Of a DNA stretch of 6,242 nucleotides, positions 1 through 5,880 are shown piece after piece. Origin of the DNA: Bacteroidota bacterium (GTDB taxonomy: Bacteria; Bacteroidota; Bacteroidia; Chitinophagales; Chitinophagaceae); contig JAEWWO010000361.1 of NCBI GenBank assembly GCA_023396345.1, forward strand, positions 1 to 6,242, in the 5' to 3' direction. Position 1 is the stretch's first letter. Each line of letters opens with the position of its first letter. A program made the position numbers and the translations under genes. The notes under the pieces are model-generated. The model worked only from the letters and a program-made list of their open reading frames with translations, did no database searches and was not told where the DNA came from.

Positions 1-855
1 AGGCAGTACGCAAACAGTAGGCATAAACAAAAGCGGATTGTCTTTTTGCATAGGCTCAGGATTTGTAACGTCAAGCCCGGCTCCCCAGATGATACCATTG
101 TCAAGCGCATCTTTCAAATCTTCTTCATTGTGCATAGTACCGCGTGCAGTGTTGACAAATATAGCATCGGATTTCATTTTTGAAAATGCTTCTTTATCAA
201 AAACGCCTTTTGTTGATTCGCTCAAATTAGCATGTACAGAAATAACATCGCTTTGCTGCAACAGTTCATCAAATGAAACATAGACAGCATCAAGTTCCTG
301 CTCTGCTTTTTCGTTTCTGTTTCTGTTGTGATAAATGACATTCATGCCATAGGCATCTTTACATTTTTTAGCCATCTCAAAACCAATTTTCCCCAAGCCG
401 TAAATGCCTAATGTTTTATCATGCAAATCCATTCCCAGGTCAGCCGTGGGTTCAAATTGTTTCCATTCACCTTTTACAATTTTCATATAGTTGTAAAAGG
501 ATTTTCTGGCTACAGAAAGCATCAAAAGAAAAGCGGTTTCTGCGGTAGCTTTACTTAATACATCGGGCGTATTGCTGACAGGTATTTTATGTTTTGTTGC
601 AGCCTGTAAGTCAACAGTGTCGTAACCTACAGACAATAAGGATATAACTTTCAAATGACTGCATTCGTCAAAAAAATGTTCATTGAGCAATGCAAAGCCT
701 GCTACAATTAAAGCTTCATGTTCTTTGCAGTTTTTTATCAGCAACTCCTGAGAAAGGGGAGTGTTCTCGTCAGGATTGACAGTTACTTCATGTCCTTCAG
801 ATAATAACATATCCAATCCTTTCTGTGGTATTTGTTTAGTAATAAAGATTTTCAT
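1..855 (-). CDS. D-2-hydroxyacid dehydrogenase, GRHPR/glyoxylate reductase-like (3' end cut by window edge)
   Basis: An open frame of 285 codons starts at the ATG at 855-853 and runs off the left edge without a stop. Family features seen: the substrate-loop motif SVGYDTVD (residues 75-82), the Rossmann dinucleotide motif GLGKIG (153-158), the catalytic Arg in VNTARG (R238) and the catalytic Glu in GLDVTNPEP (E267). The last visible residues are VCVLP. In the family the catalytic His follows directly (PHIGSAT), so it should lie one codon outside the window. About 40 C-terminal residues are missing if the total is the usual 320-330. Such enzymes reduce glyoxylate, hydroxypyruvate or similar 2-oxoacids to D-2-hydroxyacids in the cytoplasm. 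The basic residues after the second Rossmann strand (HNRNRN, where NAD-specific members usually have Asp) hint at NADPH preference; this is inference. Substrate cannot be fixed from sequence. It lies 101 bp downstream of the membrane protein gene, and no convincing promoter was found in that gap. Confidence 0.93.
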   Translation of the reverse strand, partial: MKIFITKQIPQKGLDMLLSEGHEVTVNPDENTPLSQELLIKNCKEHEALIVAGFALLNEHFFDECSHLKVISLLSVGYDTVDLQAATKHKIPVSNTPDVLSKATAETAFLLMLSVARKSFYNYMKIVKGEWKQFEPTADLGMDLHDKTLGIYGLGKIGFEMAKKCKDAYGMNVIYHNRNRNEKAEQELDAVYVSFDELLQQSDVISVHANLSESTKGVFDKEAFSKMKSDAIFVNTARGTMHNEEDLKDALDNGIIWGAGLDVTNPEPMQKDNPLLFMPTVCVLP

Positions 856-956
856 TTACGTAGTTTTGTTCTATTACAATTACAGAATAAAAGTACTACA
901 TTTTATGAAAGAAAATGCGGACAGCAGTGTTAATAACCTCAATGTGTTTGTAAATC

Positions 957-1544
957 TTACTTGAATTTTTCATGAATTACTTCCATAACATCATGTAATT
1001 CTGTGATATCAAGTTTAAGAAATACGGGTTTGATTTTTTGATTATTATGAAGAAGGATTAAGAGTTTCTCGGTTTTATTGATTTTTTCTATATTTATTCT
1101 CCTTATTTCTCTTTTTTCTAGATAAGAAAAATTTCTTTGAAGTATTGTATTCAAATATAAAAAAGAAGCAGGATAGTAAGCTATTCCATTCTTGTCAATT
1201 TTAACTTGTATTAATTTTTTACCTTTTGTAACAATGATAAGGAAGATATAAGTGCCGAAAATTGTCGCAATGAAAAATAGAATAGAAAGTATATAAAAAC
1301 CCACACTTTGCTTTGGTGAATCTAACAAAGACATTAATCCGGCTGACAGGCAGAAAACAGTTAATGCAAAAAAAATACCTGCAAGCAAAACAATCATTGC
1401 ATAGGAAATATAAATAGTTACTATTCCATTTTCGTCGACAGTTTTTCTTATTTTTTTATTTCTGACACTCAATATTATCATGAGTGTAATAGATACGAGA
1501 ACGGCTGAAAACGCTATAAGTAAAAGCAAATGAAAAATATCCAT
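957..1544 (-). CDS. Uncharacterised integral membrane protein with three membrane helices and a cytoplasmic C-terminal domain
   Basis: I do not recognise this 195-residue protein by name. Three strongly hydrophobic segments lie at about residues 4-27, 43-74 and 81-105. The first loop is basic (RNKKIRK, 28-34) and a second basic stretch (KGKK, 107-110) follows the third helix. The remaining 85 residues form a soluble domain, probably cytoplasmic by the positive-inside rule. This domain alternates short beta-like strands (LIQVKIDKNGIAYY, 111-124; EIRRINI, 146-152; KLLILLHN, 160-167) and ends in a likely helix (181-194). That pattern resembles small bacterial PH-like (bPH) domains fused to membrane helices, but this is only a shape argument. 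The ATG at 1544-1542 puts the first helix at the N-terminus and is the natural start. It lies 66 bp downstream of pepE and shares an 11-bp leader motif with it. A role in membrane-associated stress or signalling would be a guess. Confidence 0.8.
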   Translation of the reverse strand: MDIFHLLLLIAFSAVLVSITLMIILSVRNKKIRKTVDENGIVTIYISYAMIVLLAGIFFALTVFCLSAGLMSLLDSPKQSVGFYILSILFFIATIFGTYIFLIIVTKGKKLIQVKIDKNGIAYYPASFLYLNTILQRNFSYLEKREIRRINIEKINKTEKLLILLHNNQKIKPVFLKLDITELHDVMEVIHEKFK

Positions 1545-1610
1545 GAATACTTTTTAAATGATTGAAAGCAATATACAAAAAACCGAGATTTTGTAGAGAA
1601 TTAAATAATA

Positions 1611-2309
1611 TCAAAAAACTATTTCCTCTCCGCTTTCCAGTTCAAATGGCTCTTTGTCTTTGATAAAAACTCTTGCAGTATGAGAGCCCTGTAATAATAT
1701 TTTTTCATTTTGCAATTTTATCCAGCTACCTTCTCTTAGACCGACTACCGGAATATTATTTTGTGTATGAAATTCTTTTATCCTTGTTTCTCTTGTCTCG
1801 CCCATGTGTGTAGAGCCTTCCACAGGATCTAAATAATGCGGATTGATATTGAAAGGCGTCAATCCCATGGTATCAAAACCTGAAGGGTATACGATAGGCA
1901 TATCATTGGTTGTCTGCATATTTATCCCTGCAATATTTGTTCCCGCACTGGTGCCGAGATAAGGAGTGCCCTGTTTTACGGTATCAGCCAGAACCTGCAT
2001 CAAAGCTGCATCATGCAAAGTTTTTACCAGTAAAAAAGTATTGCCGCCTCCCGTGAAAATTCCTTCTGCATTCTTTAAAGCTTCTTTTGGATTATCATAC
2101 GTATGCAGACCAATAATTTTTTTATTGATGGGTGAAAAGAAGTTAAAGGCAATTTCCGTATACTCATCGTATGTAATACCCGAAGGACGTGCATATGGAA
2201 CGAAAGTGATAGTGTCTGTCTTATCAAACAGAGCAGCAATTTCTTCTGTGATGTAAGATAAATAACTGCTTCCGTAAACAGTAGACGTGCTGGCTAAAAT
2301 TGCATTCAT
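1611..2309 (-). CDS. pepE: Dipeptidase E (alpha-aspartyl dipeptidase, peptidase family S51)
   Basis: This 232-residue cytoplasmic serine peptidase hydrolyses dipeptides with an N-terminal aspartate (Asp-Xaa), a late step in peptide recycling. The length matches the family (Salmonella PepE, about 229). Motifs seen: GGGNTF (87-92), the nucleophile elbow GTSAGTN with Ser121, NPHYLDP with His158, and GLREGSW with Glu193. These sit exactly one residue later than the Ser120/His157/Glu192 triad known for Salmonella PepE, so the active site is intact. There is no signal peptide. The ATG at 2309-2307 begins the expected N-terminal strand. It starts 22 bp after the stop of the upstream permease, so read-through from the exporter operon is possible, but a good Bacteroidota promoter overlaps that stop codon and suggests separate expression. 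Family assignment is secure. Its neighbourhood with the exporter is probably incidental. Confidence 0.95.
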   Translation of the reverse strand: MNAILASTSTVYGSSYLSYITEEIAALFDKTDTITFVPYARPSGITYDEYTEIAFNFFSPINKKIIGLHTYDNPKEALKNAEGIFTGGGNTFLLVKTLHDAALMQVLADTVKQGTPYLGTSAGTNIAGINMQTTNDMPIVYPSGFDTMGLTPFNINPHYLDPVEGSTHMGETRETRIKEFHTQNNIPVVGLREGSWIKLQNEKILLQGSHTARVFIKDKEPFELESGEEIVF

Positions 2310-2326
2310 ATGTATTTAATTGAAAG

Positions 2327-2357
2327 CAAATTTATGTTGTCTTTCTGTAATTCCAAA
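2327..2357 (-). promoter_or_regulatory. Candidate Bacteroidota-type promoter for pepE
   Basis: On the minus strand a TTTG (2357-2354) is followed after exactly 19 bp by TAAATTTG (2334-2327). This matches the known Bacteroidota primary sigma factor consensus of a TTTG or TTG at about -33 and TAnnTTTG at about -7. The -7 box overlaps the TAA stop codon (2334-2332) of the upstream permease. Transcription would begin around 2317-2322, leaving a short leader of roughly ten bases before the pepE ATG at 2309. Both boxes are perfect and the spacing is in range, but AT-rich sequence produces such matches by chance at a fair rate. Mapping of 5' ends would decide. Confidence 0.55.
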
Positions 2358-3444
2358 AAGCCAGTCCGTTCAGCAATACCGCAAAACCTGTAAGTACCGC
2401 AAAAATATATTGTAAATCATTAAAAGAACTTCCTTTAAGAACAATCATTCTGATGCCTTTCATAAAATAGGTAATGGGCAGCGCATCGGAAATATGTCTT
2501 GCCCAGTCGGGCATACTTTCTACAGATGTGAACAATCCGCTCATCAACACAAAAATCATAATGAAGAAAAAAGATATAAACATTGCCTGCAATTGATTAT
2601 TGCTGATAGTTGACACAAACAATCCAAATCCTAATAGAGCCACCAGATATAATCCGGATAATACATACAAAAGAGGAATACTGCCTACAGGTTTTATTCC
2701 GTAAAAGATAACAGCAACGAGGAGTCCGATAGTTAACATGATAATACCGATAACCCAGAACGGTACTAATTTCCCGAGTAGGAATTGCCATTTTTTTACA
2801 GGCGTTACATTCATCTGTTCTATGGTACCTATCTCTTTTTCCTTTACAATATTTAATGTGGAGATAGAACCTGCAAACACCGTTAATAAAAATGCCAATA
2901 TGCCCGGAACGATGTACCAGTAATAGTTTGCATGAGGATTAAACCAGTTGGAAGAGGTAACTTCAATTATTTTTTGTTGTCCCGAACCGATGTTTTGCAC
3001 CAACTGAATACTTTGATTAAAATCGCTTAAGACTGAAGTTAAATAAGCTGTACCCAAAGTTGATTTTGTGCCGTTAATGGCATCTACCGATAAATTAATT
3101 TTCTGTACTTTTTCTCTTACAAGATTTTTTTCAAATGCATTTGGTATCTCCAGAATAATATCTGCTTCTCCCGTTTTAATGTGCTCAAAAGCCTGTTTAT
3201 AGGAGGGTTCAGCAGCTACGATATTAAAATATCCTGAAGAGCCAACTTTATTAATCAGTTTATAAGATAACGGACTTTTATCATTATCAATAATTGCCAG
3301 ATTAATTTGATTCACTTCAAAATTCATGGCAATGGGTAGAATGCCTAATTGCAATATGGGCAAAACAAATATCATCGCAACAATACTTTTGTCGCGAAAT
3401 ATTTGAAGAAATTCTTTTTCAAGTAAAAACCTTAATACTTTCAT
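2332..3444 (-). CDS. ABC-2 type exporter permease, second of two (YbhR-like)
   Basis: This 370-residue inner-membrane permease has the ABC2_membrane_3 layout: a cytoplasmic N-terminal stretch with EFLQIFRDKS (11-20), one membrane helix (about 22-41), a large extracytoplasmic domain (about 43-173), then five membrane helices in the C-terminal half (about 178-200, 225-249, 256-279, 287-306 and 345-364). The conserved cytoplasmic element EKEIGTIEQMNVTP (202-215), which follows the second helix and should contact the ATPases, is present. It is clearly a paralogue of the permease just upstream (FRDK near the N-terminus, an REKE/KEKE-GT-E element, and a similar ALPITYFMKGIRMIVLKG-type segment near residues 321-338). 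The two probably form a heterodimeric channel. The gene lies 51 bp after the first permease. By analogy with YbhFSR, the complex would export drugs or other small molecules with an HlyD-type adaptor. The substrate is unknown. Confidence 0.92.
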   Translation of the reverse strand: MKVLRFLLEKEFLQIFRDKSIVAMIFVLPILQLGILPIAMNFEVNQINLAIIDNDKSPLSYKLINKVGSSGYFNIVAAEPSYKQAFEHIKTGEADIILEIPNAFEKNLVREKVQKINLSVDAINGTKSTLGTAYLTSVLSDFNQSIQLVQNIGSGQQKIIEVTSSNWFNPHANYYWYIVPGILAFLLTVFAGSISTLNIVKEKEIGTIEQMNVTPVKKWQFLLGKLVPFWVIGIIMLTIGLLVAVIFYGIKPVGSIPLLYVLSGLYLVALLGFGLFVSTISNNQLQAMFISFFFIMIFVLMSGLFTSVESMPDWARHISDALPITYFMKGIRMIVLKGSSFNDLQYIFAVLTGFAVLLNGLAFWNYRKTT

Positions 3445-3495
3445 TTCTAAATTTTATTATCACATTTATTGAAATTGTTCGTTGCAGATATATTG

Positions 3496-4602
3496 TTACT
3501 CTAACCTGACTTTAAATTTCCTCACAGCTATAACAATCAGAATTACAGACATTCCAAAAAGAATAGCCATTTCTTTCCATACATAACTAAATCCTAATCC
3601 TTTCAGCATAATAGATTTTACACCCGTATAATACCACTTAGCCGGTACAATGTTGGAAATAATCTGAAATACTTTCGGCATATTTTCTAAAGGAAAAAGA
3701 AATCCTGTAAAAACAATCGTAGGCAACAGCATACCAATCATGGAAATCAACAATGCTACCTGCTGCGAGCTTGTACTGTTGGATATTACAAGTCCTACAG
3801 CGAGACTGGTGAAAATAAACAACATGCTGAGTAGGAAGAATAACAAGATACTTCCTCTCATAGGAACATCCATCAGATAAACAGAAAGCAATAAAATAAA
3901 AATAAGATTTACAAGTGAAAGCACCAGATAAGGAATGGCTTTTGCCAGCAAAACCATCATAGATTCAAATGGTGATACCAGTAGTATTTCCATTGTACCC
4001 AACTCTTTTTCACGCACAACCGCAACGGATGTAAGTGCTGTGCAGATAATCATCAATATAAGTGCCATTACACCCGGCACAAAGTTGAGCGAGCCATTGC
4101 CTTCTTCGTTATACAGCATGCGAGTTTCAGGCAGAATAACCAGTCCGGGTTGTATGTTGGTATTCAGTTCCTGCTGATAACTCATAGTGATAGAACTTAT
4201 ATACTGTGTCAATGTTTTAGCTACATTCGGTTCCGATCCATCAGCAATAATTTGTATTTGTGCTTTTCCTGTAGTGTTTAAATCCTCAGAAAAATTTTCC
4301 GGAAAAATAACGGCAGCTTTAATTTTACCTTTTCTGAATTCACTTTCAATTTCGGGATAACCGATTTGTTTTTCGCTTAAATTAAAATAAGTGGAAACCT
4401 TGTATTTATTAATTAGTTCCTGCGATTGAATATCCTTCGCATTGTCTATCACCAGCACATCAGCATTCTTTACTTCACTTGTTAAAGCAAAACCAAATAA
4501 AATAATCTGCATCAATGGCATGCCATACATGATAAGCAATGTTCTTTTGTCTCTGAACACATGCAAAAATTCTTTCTTTATAAAAACGAGTAGTTGTTTC
4601 AT
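3496..4602 (-). CDS. ABC-2 type exporter permease, first of two (YbhS-like)
   Basis: This 368-residue inner-membrane protein has the ABC2_membrane_3 architecture. The N-terminus carries EFLHVFRDKRT (11-21) before the first helix (about 22-41). A long extracytoplasmic domain spans about 43-172, and five further helices lie near 175-196, 222-245, 252-273, 282-304 and 343-360. The family hallmark REKELGTMEILLVSP (197-211) is well conserved and marks the cytoplasmic coupling region. It pairs with the next gene as the membrane half of the exporter whose ATPases lie upstream. The ATG at 4602-4600 gives the usual short basic N-terminus. No Shine-Dalgarno sequence is evident. The spacer to the upstream ATPase is occupied almost completely by the four-helix-bundle cassette: the left inverted repeat ends only 5 bp before this start codon, so that element could affect its translation. 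Confidence 0.93.
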   Translation of the reverse strand: MKQLLVFIKKEFLHVFRDKRTLLIMYGMPLMQIILFGFALTSEVKNADVLVIDNAKDIQSQELINKYKVSTYFNLSEKQIGYPEIESEFRKGKIKAAVIFPENFSEDLNTTGKAQIQIIADGSEPNVAKTLTQYISSITMSYQQELNTNIQPGLVILPETRMLYNEEGNGSLNFVPGVMALILMIICTALTSVAVVREKELGTMEILLVSPFESMMVLLAKAIPYLVLSLVNLIFILLLSVYLMDVPMRGSILLFFLLSMLFIFTSLAVGLVISNSTSSQQVALLISMIGMLLPTIVFTGFLFPLENMPKVFQIISNIVPAKWYYTGVKSIMLKGLGFSYVWKEMAILFGMSVILIVIAVRKFKVRLE

Positions 4603-4607
4603 TATAT

Positions 4608-4639
4608 AATTGAAAATGGAAAATGGAAAGTTGAAAATT
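4608..4639 (+). repeat. Left arm of a 32-bp inverted repeat flanking the four-helix-bundle gene
   Basis: Positions 4608-4639 match the reverse complement of 5059-5090 with 29 of 32 identities. The inner 19 bp (AAATGGAAAGTTGAAAATT, 4621-4639) are identical. The arm has a 7-bp period: units at 4610-4616 (TTGAAAA), 4617-4623 (TGGAAAA), 4624-4630 (TGGAAAG) and 4631-4637 (TTGAAAA). It ends 3 bp before the stop codon of the four-helix-bundle gene and begins 5 bp from the start codon of the next permease. Confidence 0.85.
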
Positions 4640-4642
4640 TAT

Positions 4643-5008
4643 TTAAGTTGTTTTTCTGCCTATATTATTTTTTGTTGTCTTTACTATACTGGCTAATAAT
4701 TTTACCAATTCAATTGCCTGATTATTGATTGTATCAAAACTTTCAATGCTTATGTATCCTGTATCTTTGAGAAGAGAAATCCAATACAATGTTTCATTCG
4801 CTTCTTTAAGTGCAATGCTACTTTTATGAAGAAAATCTATTTTAGATTCTGCATGTTCCGATTCCCGAATCAATGCACCAATTGCAGTACCGCTTCGAAG
4901 AAGTTGTCTTGAAAGAATAAATTCTTTTTTATCTTCCTGAAGATTTTTGCATGTGTTTACAATTAGTATTGCAAAAGAATAAGATTTTTCTGCTACAACA
5001 TTTTTCAT
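4643..5008 (-). CDS. Four-helix-bundle protein, 23S rRNA intervening-sequence protein (IVP) family
   Basis: A 121-residue protein with four predicted amphipathic helices: about 3-24, 28-52, 56-83 and 87-115. The family signature is clear in helix 2 (SRQLLRSGTAIGALIRES, 33-50) and helix 3 (DFLHKSSIALKEANETLYW, 58-76), matching the IVP/TIGR02436-type family (Pfam 23S_rRNA_IVP). Members occur inside 23S rRNA intervening sequences and as stand-alone genes. The Avd accessory protein of diversity-generating retroelements shares the fold and forms a nucleic-acid-binding pentamer. The basic C-terminal tail (KTTKNNIGRKTT) would suit nucleic acid binding. The function of stand-alone copies is not established. 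The gene is in the same direction as the ABC operon it interrupts, with the ATPase stop 76 bp upstream and the permease start 40 bp downstream. The start at 5008 is the only ATG giving a full first helix. No reverse transcriptase or template repeat is visible nearby. Confidence 0.9.
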   Translation of the reverse strand: MKNVVAEKSYSFAILIVNTCKNLQEDKKEFILSRQLLRSGTAIGALIRESEHAESKIDFLHKSSIALKEANETLYWISLLKDTGYISIESFDTINNQAIELVKLLASIVKTTKNNIGRKTT

Positions 5009-5032
5009 GTTAAAAAAATTAAAGTTCTTTCA

Positions 5033-5067
5033 TTTTCAATTTTCAATTTTCAATTTTCAATTTTCAA
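5033..5067 (+). repeat. Tandem array of five perfect 7-bp TTTTCAA units
   Basis: Five consecutive identical copies of TTTTCAA occupy 5033-5067. Degenerate units with the same 7-bp spacing continue outward: CTTTCCA (5068-5074), TTTATCA (5075-5081) and TTATCAA (5082-5088). The last perfect copy and the degenerate ones form the right inverted repeat, while the four extra copies have no counterpart on the left side. The array lies upstream of the four-helix-bundle gene start at 5008, where its copy number could influence transcription or mRNA structure. Slipped-strand expansion is the likely origin. Confidence 0.92.
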
Positions 5068-5090
5068 CTTTCCATTTATCATTATCAATT
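5059..5090 (-). repeat. Right arm of the 32-bp inverted repeat flanking the four-helix-bundle gene
   Basis: Read on the minus strand this matches 4608-4639 at 29 of 32 positions, with mismatches only at positions 7, 12 and 13 counted from the outer end. The outermost six bases read AATTGA on this strand and encode the final Asn and TGA stop of the upstream ATPase, so the repeat boundary and the end of that gene coincide. In a transcript spanning both arms they could pair into a long stem enclosing the four-helix-bundle reading frame. Confidence 0.85.
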
Positions 5091-5876
5091 CTCGCTTCTC
5101 TCTGCTTTTCGTGCGAGTTTATAAAATACTTCATCATTTGAATTGCTGTTGAAAGTTGTTTTGAGATTCTCGGGTGTATCCAATCCTTCAATTTTTCCGT
5201 CAACCATGATGGTTACACGGTTACAATATTCTGCTTCGTCCATGTAGTGCGTGGTTACAAATACCGTAATACCCTTTTCTGTAGCATCATAAATCATATC
5301 CCAGAACTGTCTTCTTGTAATCGGGTCTACGCCACCAGTTGGTTCATCAAGAAATACGATTGCCGGGTTGTGGAAAATGGCTACAGAGAAGGCCAGCTTT
5401 TGTTTCCAGCCCAATGGGAGAGAAGCTACTATTTTATTTTTCTCGTTTTCCAGGCCTAATTTTTCAATCAGTTCATCAGTTCTTGATTTAATAATATTTC
5501 TCGGCACACCATAAATGCCTGCATAGAGTTTAATGTTTTCAACAGGAGATAAATTATCATACAAAGAAAACTTCTGACTCATGTAGCCGATATTCTTTTT
5601 TATTTTTTCCTTCTCTTTATATACATCAAAGCCTGCAACTGTAGCCTTGCCCGAAGTAGGATAAGATAAGCCACACAGCATACGCATAGCGGTGGATTTT
5701 CCGGCACCGTTAGCACCCAAAAAACCAAATATTTCTCCTTTTTTCACTTCAAAGCTGATGTGGTCAACAGCTGTAAAATCTCCGAATTTTTTAGTAAGAT
5801 TTTCGCATACAATTATATTCTCTTTTTGAGACAGCGGAATTATTTTTTCTTTTTGTATGATAATATTTTCGTTCAT
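5085..5876 (-). CDS. ABC exporter ATP-binding protein, second nucleotide-binding subunit (YbhF C-half-like)
   Basis: This 263-residue cytoplasmic ATPase powers the two permeases downstream. Motifs seen: Walker A GANGAGKST (54-62), Q-loop Gln101 in GYMSQKFSLYDNL, Walker B IVFLDE (173-178) followed by PTGGVDP (179-185), and H-loop His210 in VTTHYMDEAE. The signature position reads LPLGWKQ (153-159) instead of LSGGQ. This variant is typical, as far as I recall, of the second ATPase half in YbhF/RbbA-type exporters. The catalytic Walker residues are intact, so with a canonical signature supplied by the partner it should form the hydrolysing site. About 20 residues precede the domain; the ATG at 5876 lies 4 bp after the upstream ATPase stop, which supports translational coupling. 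The C-terminus (FYKLARKAERSEN) looks family-like rather than truncated, although its stop codon lies within the inverted repeat of the cassette. Confidence 0.95.
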   Translation of the reverse strand: MNENIIIQKEKIIPLSQKENIIVCENLTKKFGDFTAVDHISFEVKKGEIFGFLGANGAGKSTAMRMLCGLSYPTSGKATVAGFDVYKEKEKIKKNIGYMSQKFSLYDNLSPVENIKLYAGIYGVPRNIIKSRTDELIEKLGLENEKNKIVASLPLGWKQKLAFSVAIFHNPAIVFLDEPTGGVDPITRRQFWDMIYDATEKGITVFVTTHYMDEAEYCNRVTIMVDGKIEGLDTPENLKTTFNSNSNDEVFYKLARKAERSEN

Positions 5877-5880
5877 ATTT

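Larger units (their letters stand above)
4608..5090 (-). mobile_element. Putative four-helix-bundle (IVP) cassette bounded by inverted repeats, inserted in an ABC exporter operon
   Basis: This is a 483-bp unit holding one small gene (4643-5008) between near-perfect 32-bp inverted repeats. The right outer end begins in the last codon and stop of the upstream ATPase gene (AAT TGA, 5090-5085). The left end stops 5 bp before the downstream permease start. Without it the ATPase and permease would be about 10 bp apart, in keeping with the 4-bp gap between the two ATPase genes. The design resembles intervening sequences of 23S rRNA genes, which have complementary ends around a four-helix-bundle protein gene. 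There is no transposase and no clear target duplication, so mobility is inferred from architecture only. It could instead be an old, fixed intergenic element. Confidence 0.5.

Noticed and set aside
38..283. Open frame on the plus strand inside the dehydrogenase gene
   Set aside because: It overlaps the minus-strand dehydrogenase, whose frame carries conserved Arg, Glu and flanking motifs; the plus-strand translation shows low-complexity Ser-rich sequence and no family features.
861..868. TAGTTTTG on the plus strand, a match to the Bacteroidota -7 box
   Set aside because: The nearest plus-strand TTTG (831-834) is 26 bp upstream, outside the usual spacing, and no credible plus-strand gene follows.
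761..964. Plus-strand frame across the dehydrogenase start and the following gap
   Set aside because: It overlaps the N-terminus of the dehydrogenase and the stop of the membrane protein gene, has no recognisable domain and only a fortuitous hydrophobic patch.
1575..1594. Possible terminator hairpin after pepE (ACAAAA paired with TTTTGT)
   Set aside because: The stem is only six pairs with a single G-C and an eight-base loop; too weak to call a terminator in AT-rich DNA.
4643..5008. Avd gene of a diversity-generating retroelement
   Set aside because: The fold family is shared, but no reverse transcriptase, template repeat or variable repeat is visible in the window, and the sequence fits stand-alone IVP proteins.
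5085..5090. Truncation of the second ATPase by the cassette
   Set aside because: The stop codon lies in the inverted repeat, but the length and C-terminal sequence look normal for this ATPase type, so the gene appears complete.
4600..5095. Target-site duplication flanking the cassette
   Set aside because: The bases directly outside the arms (ATATA on the left, CTCGC on the right) do not match, so no duplication can be claimed.
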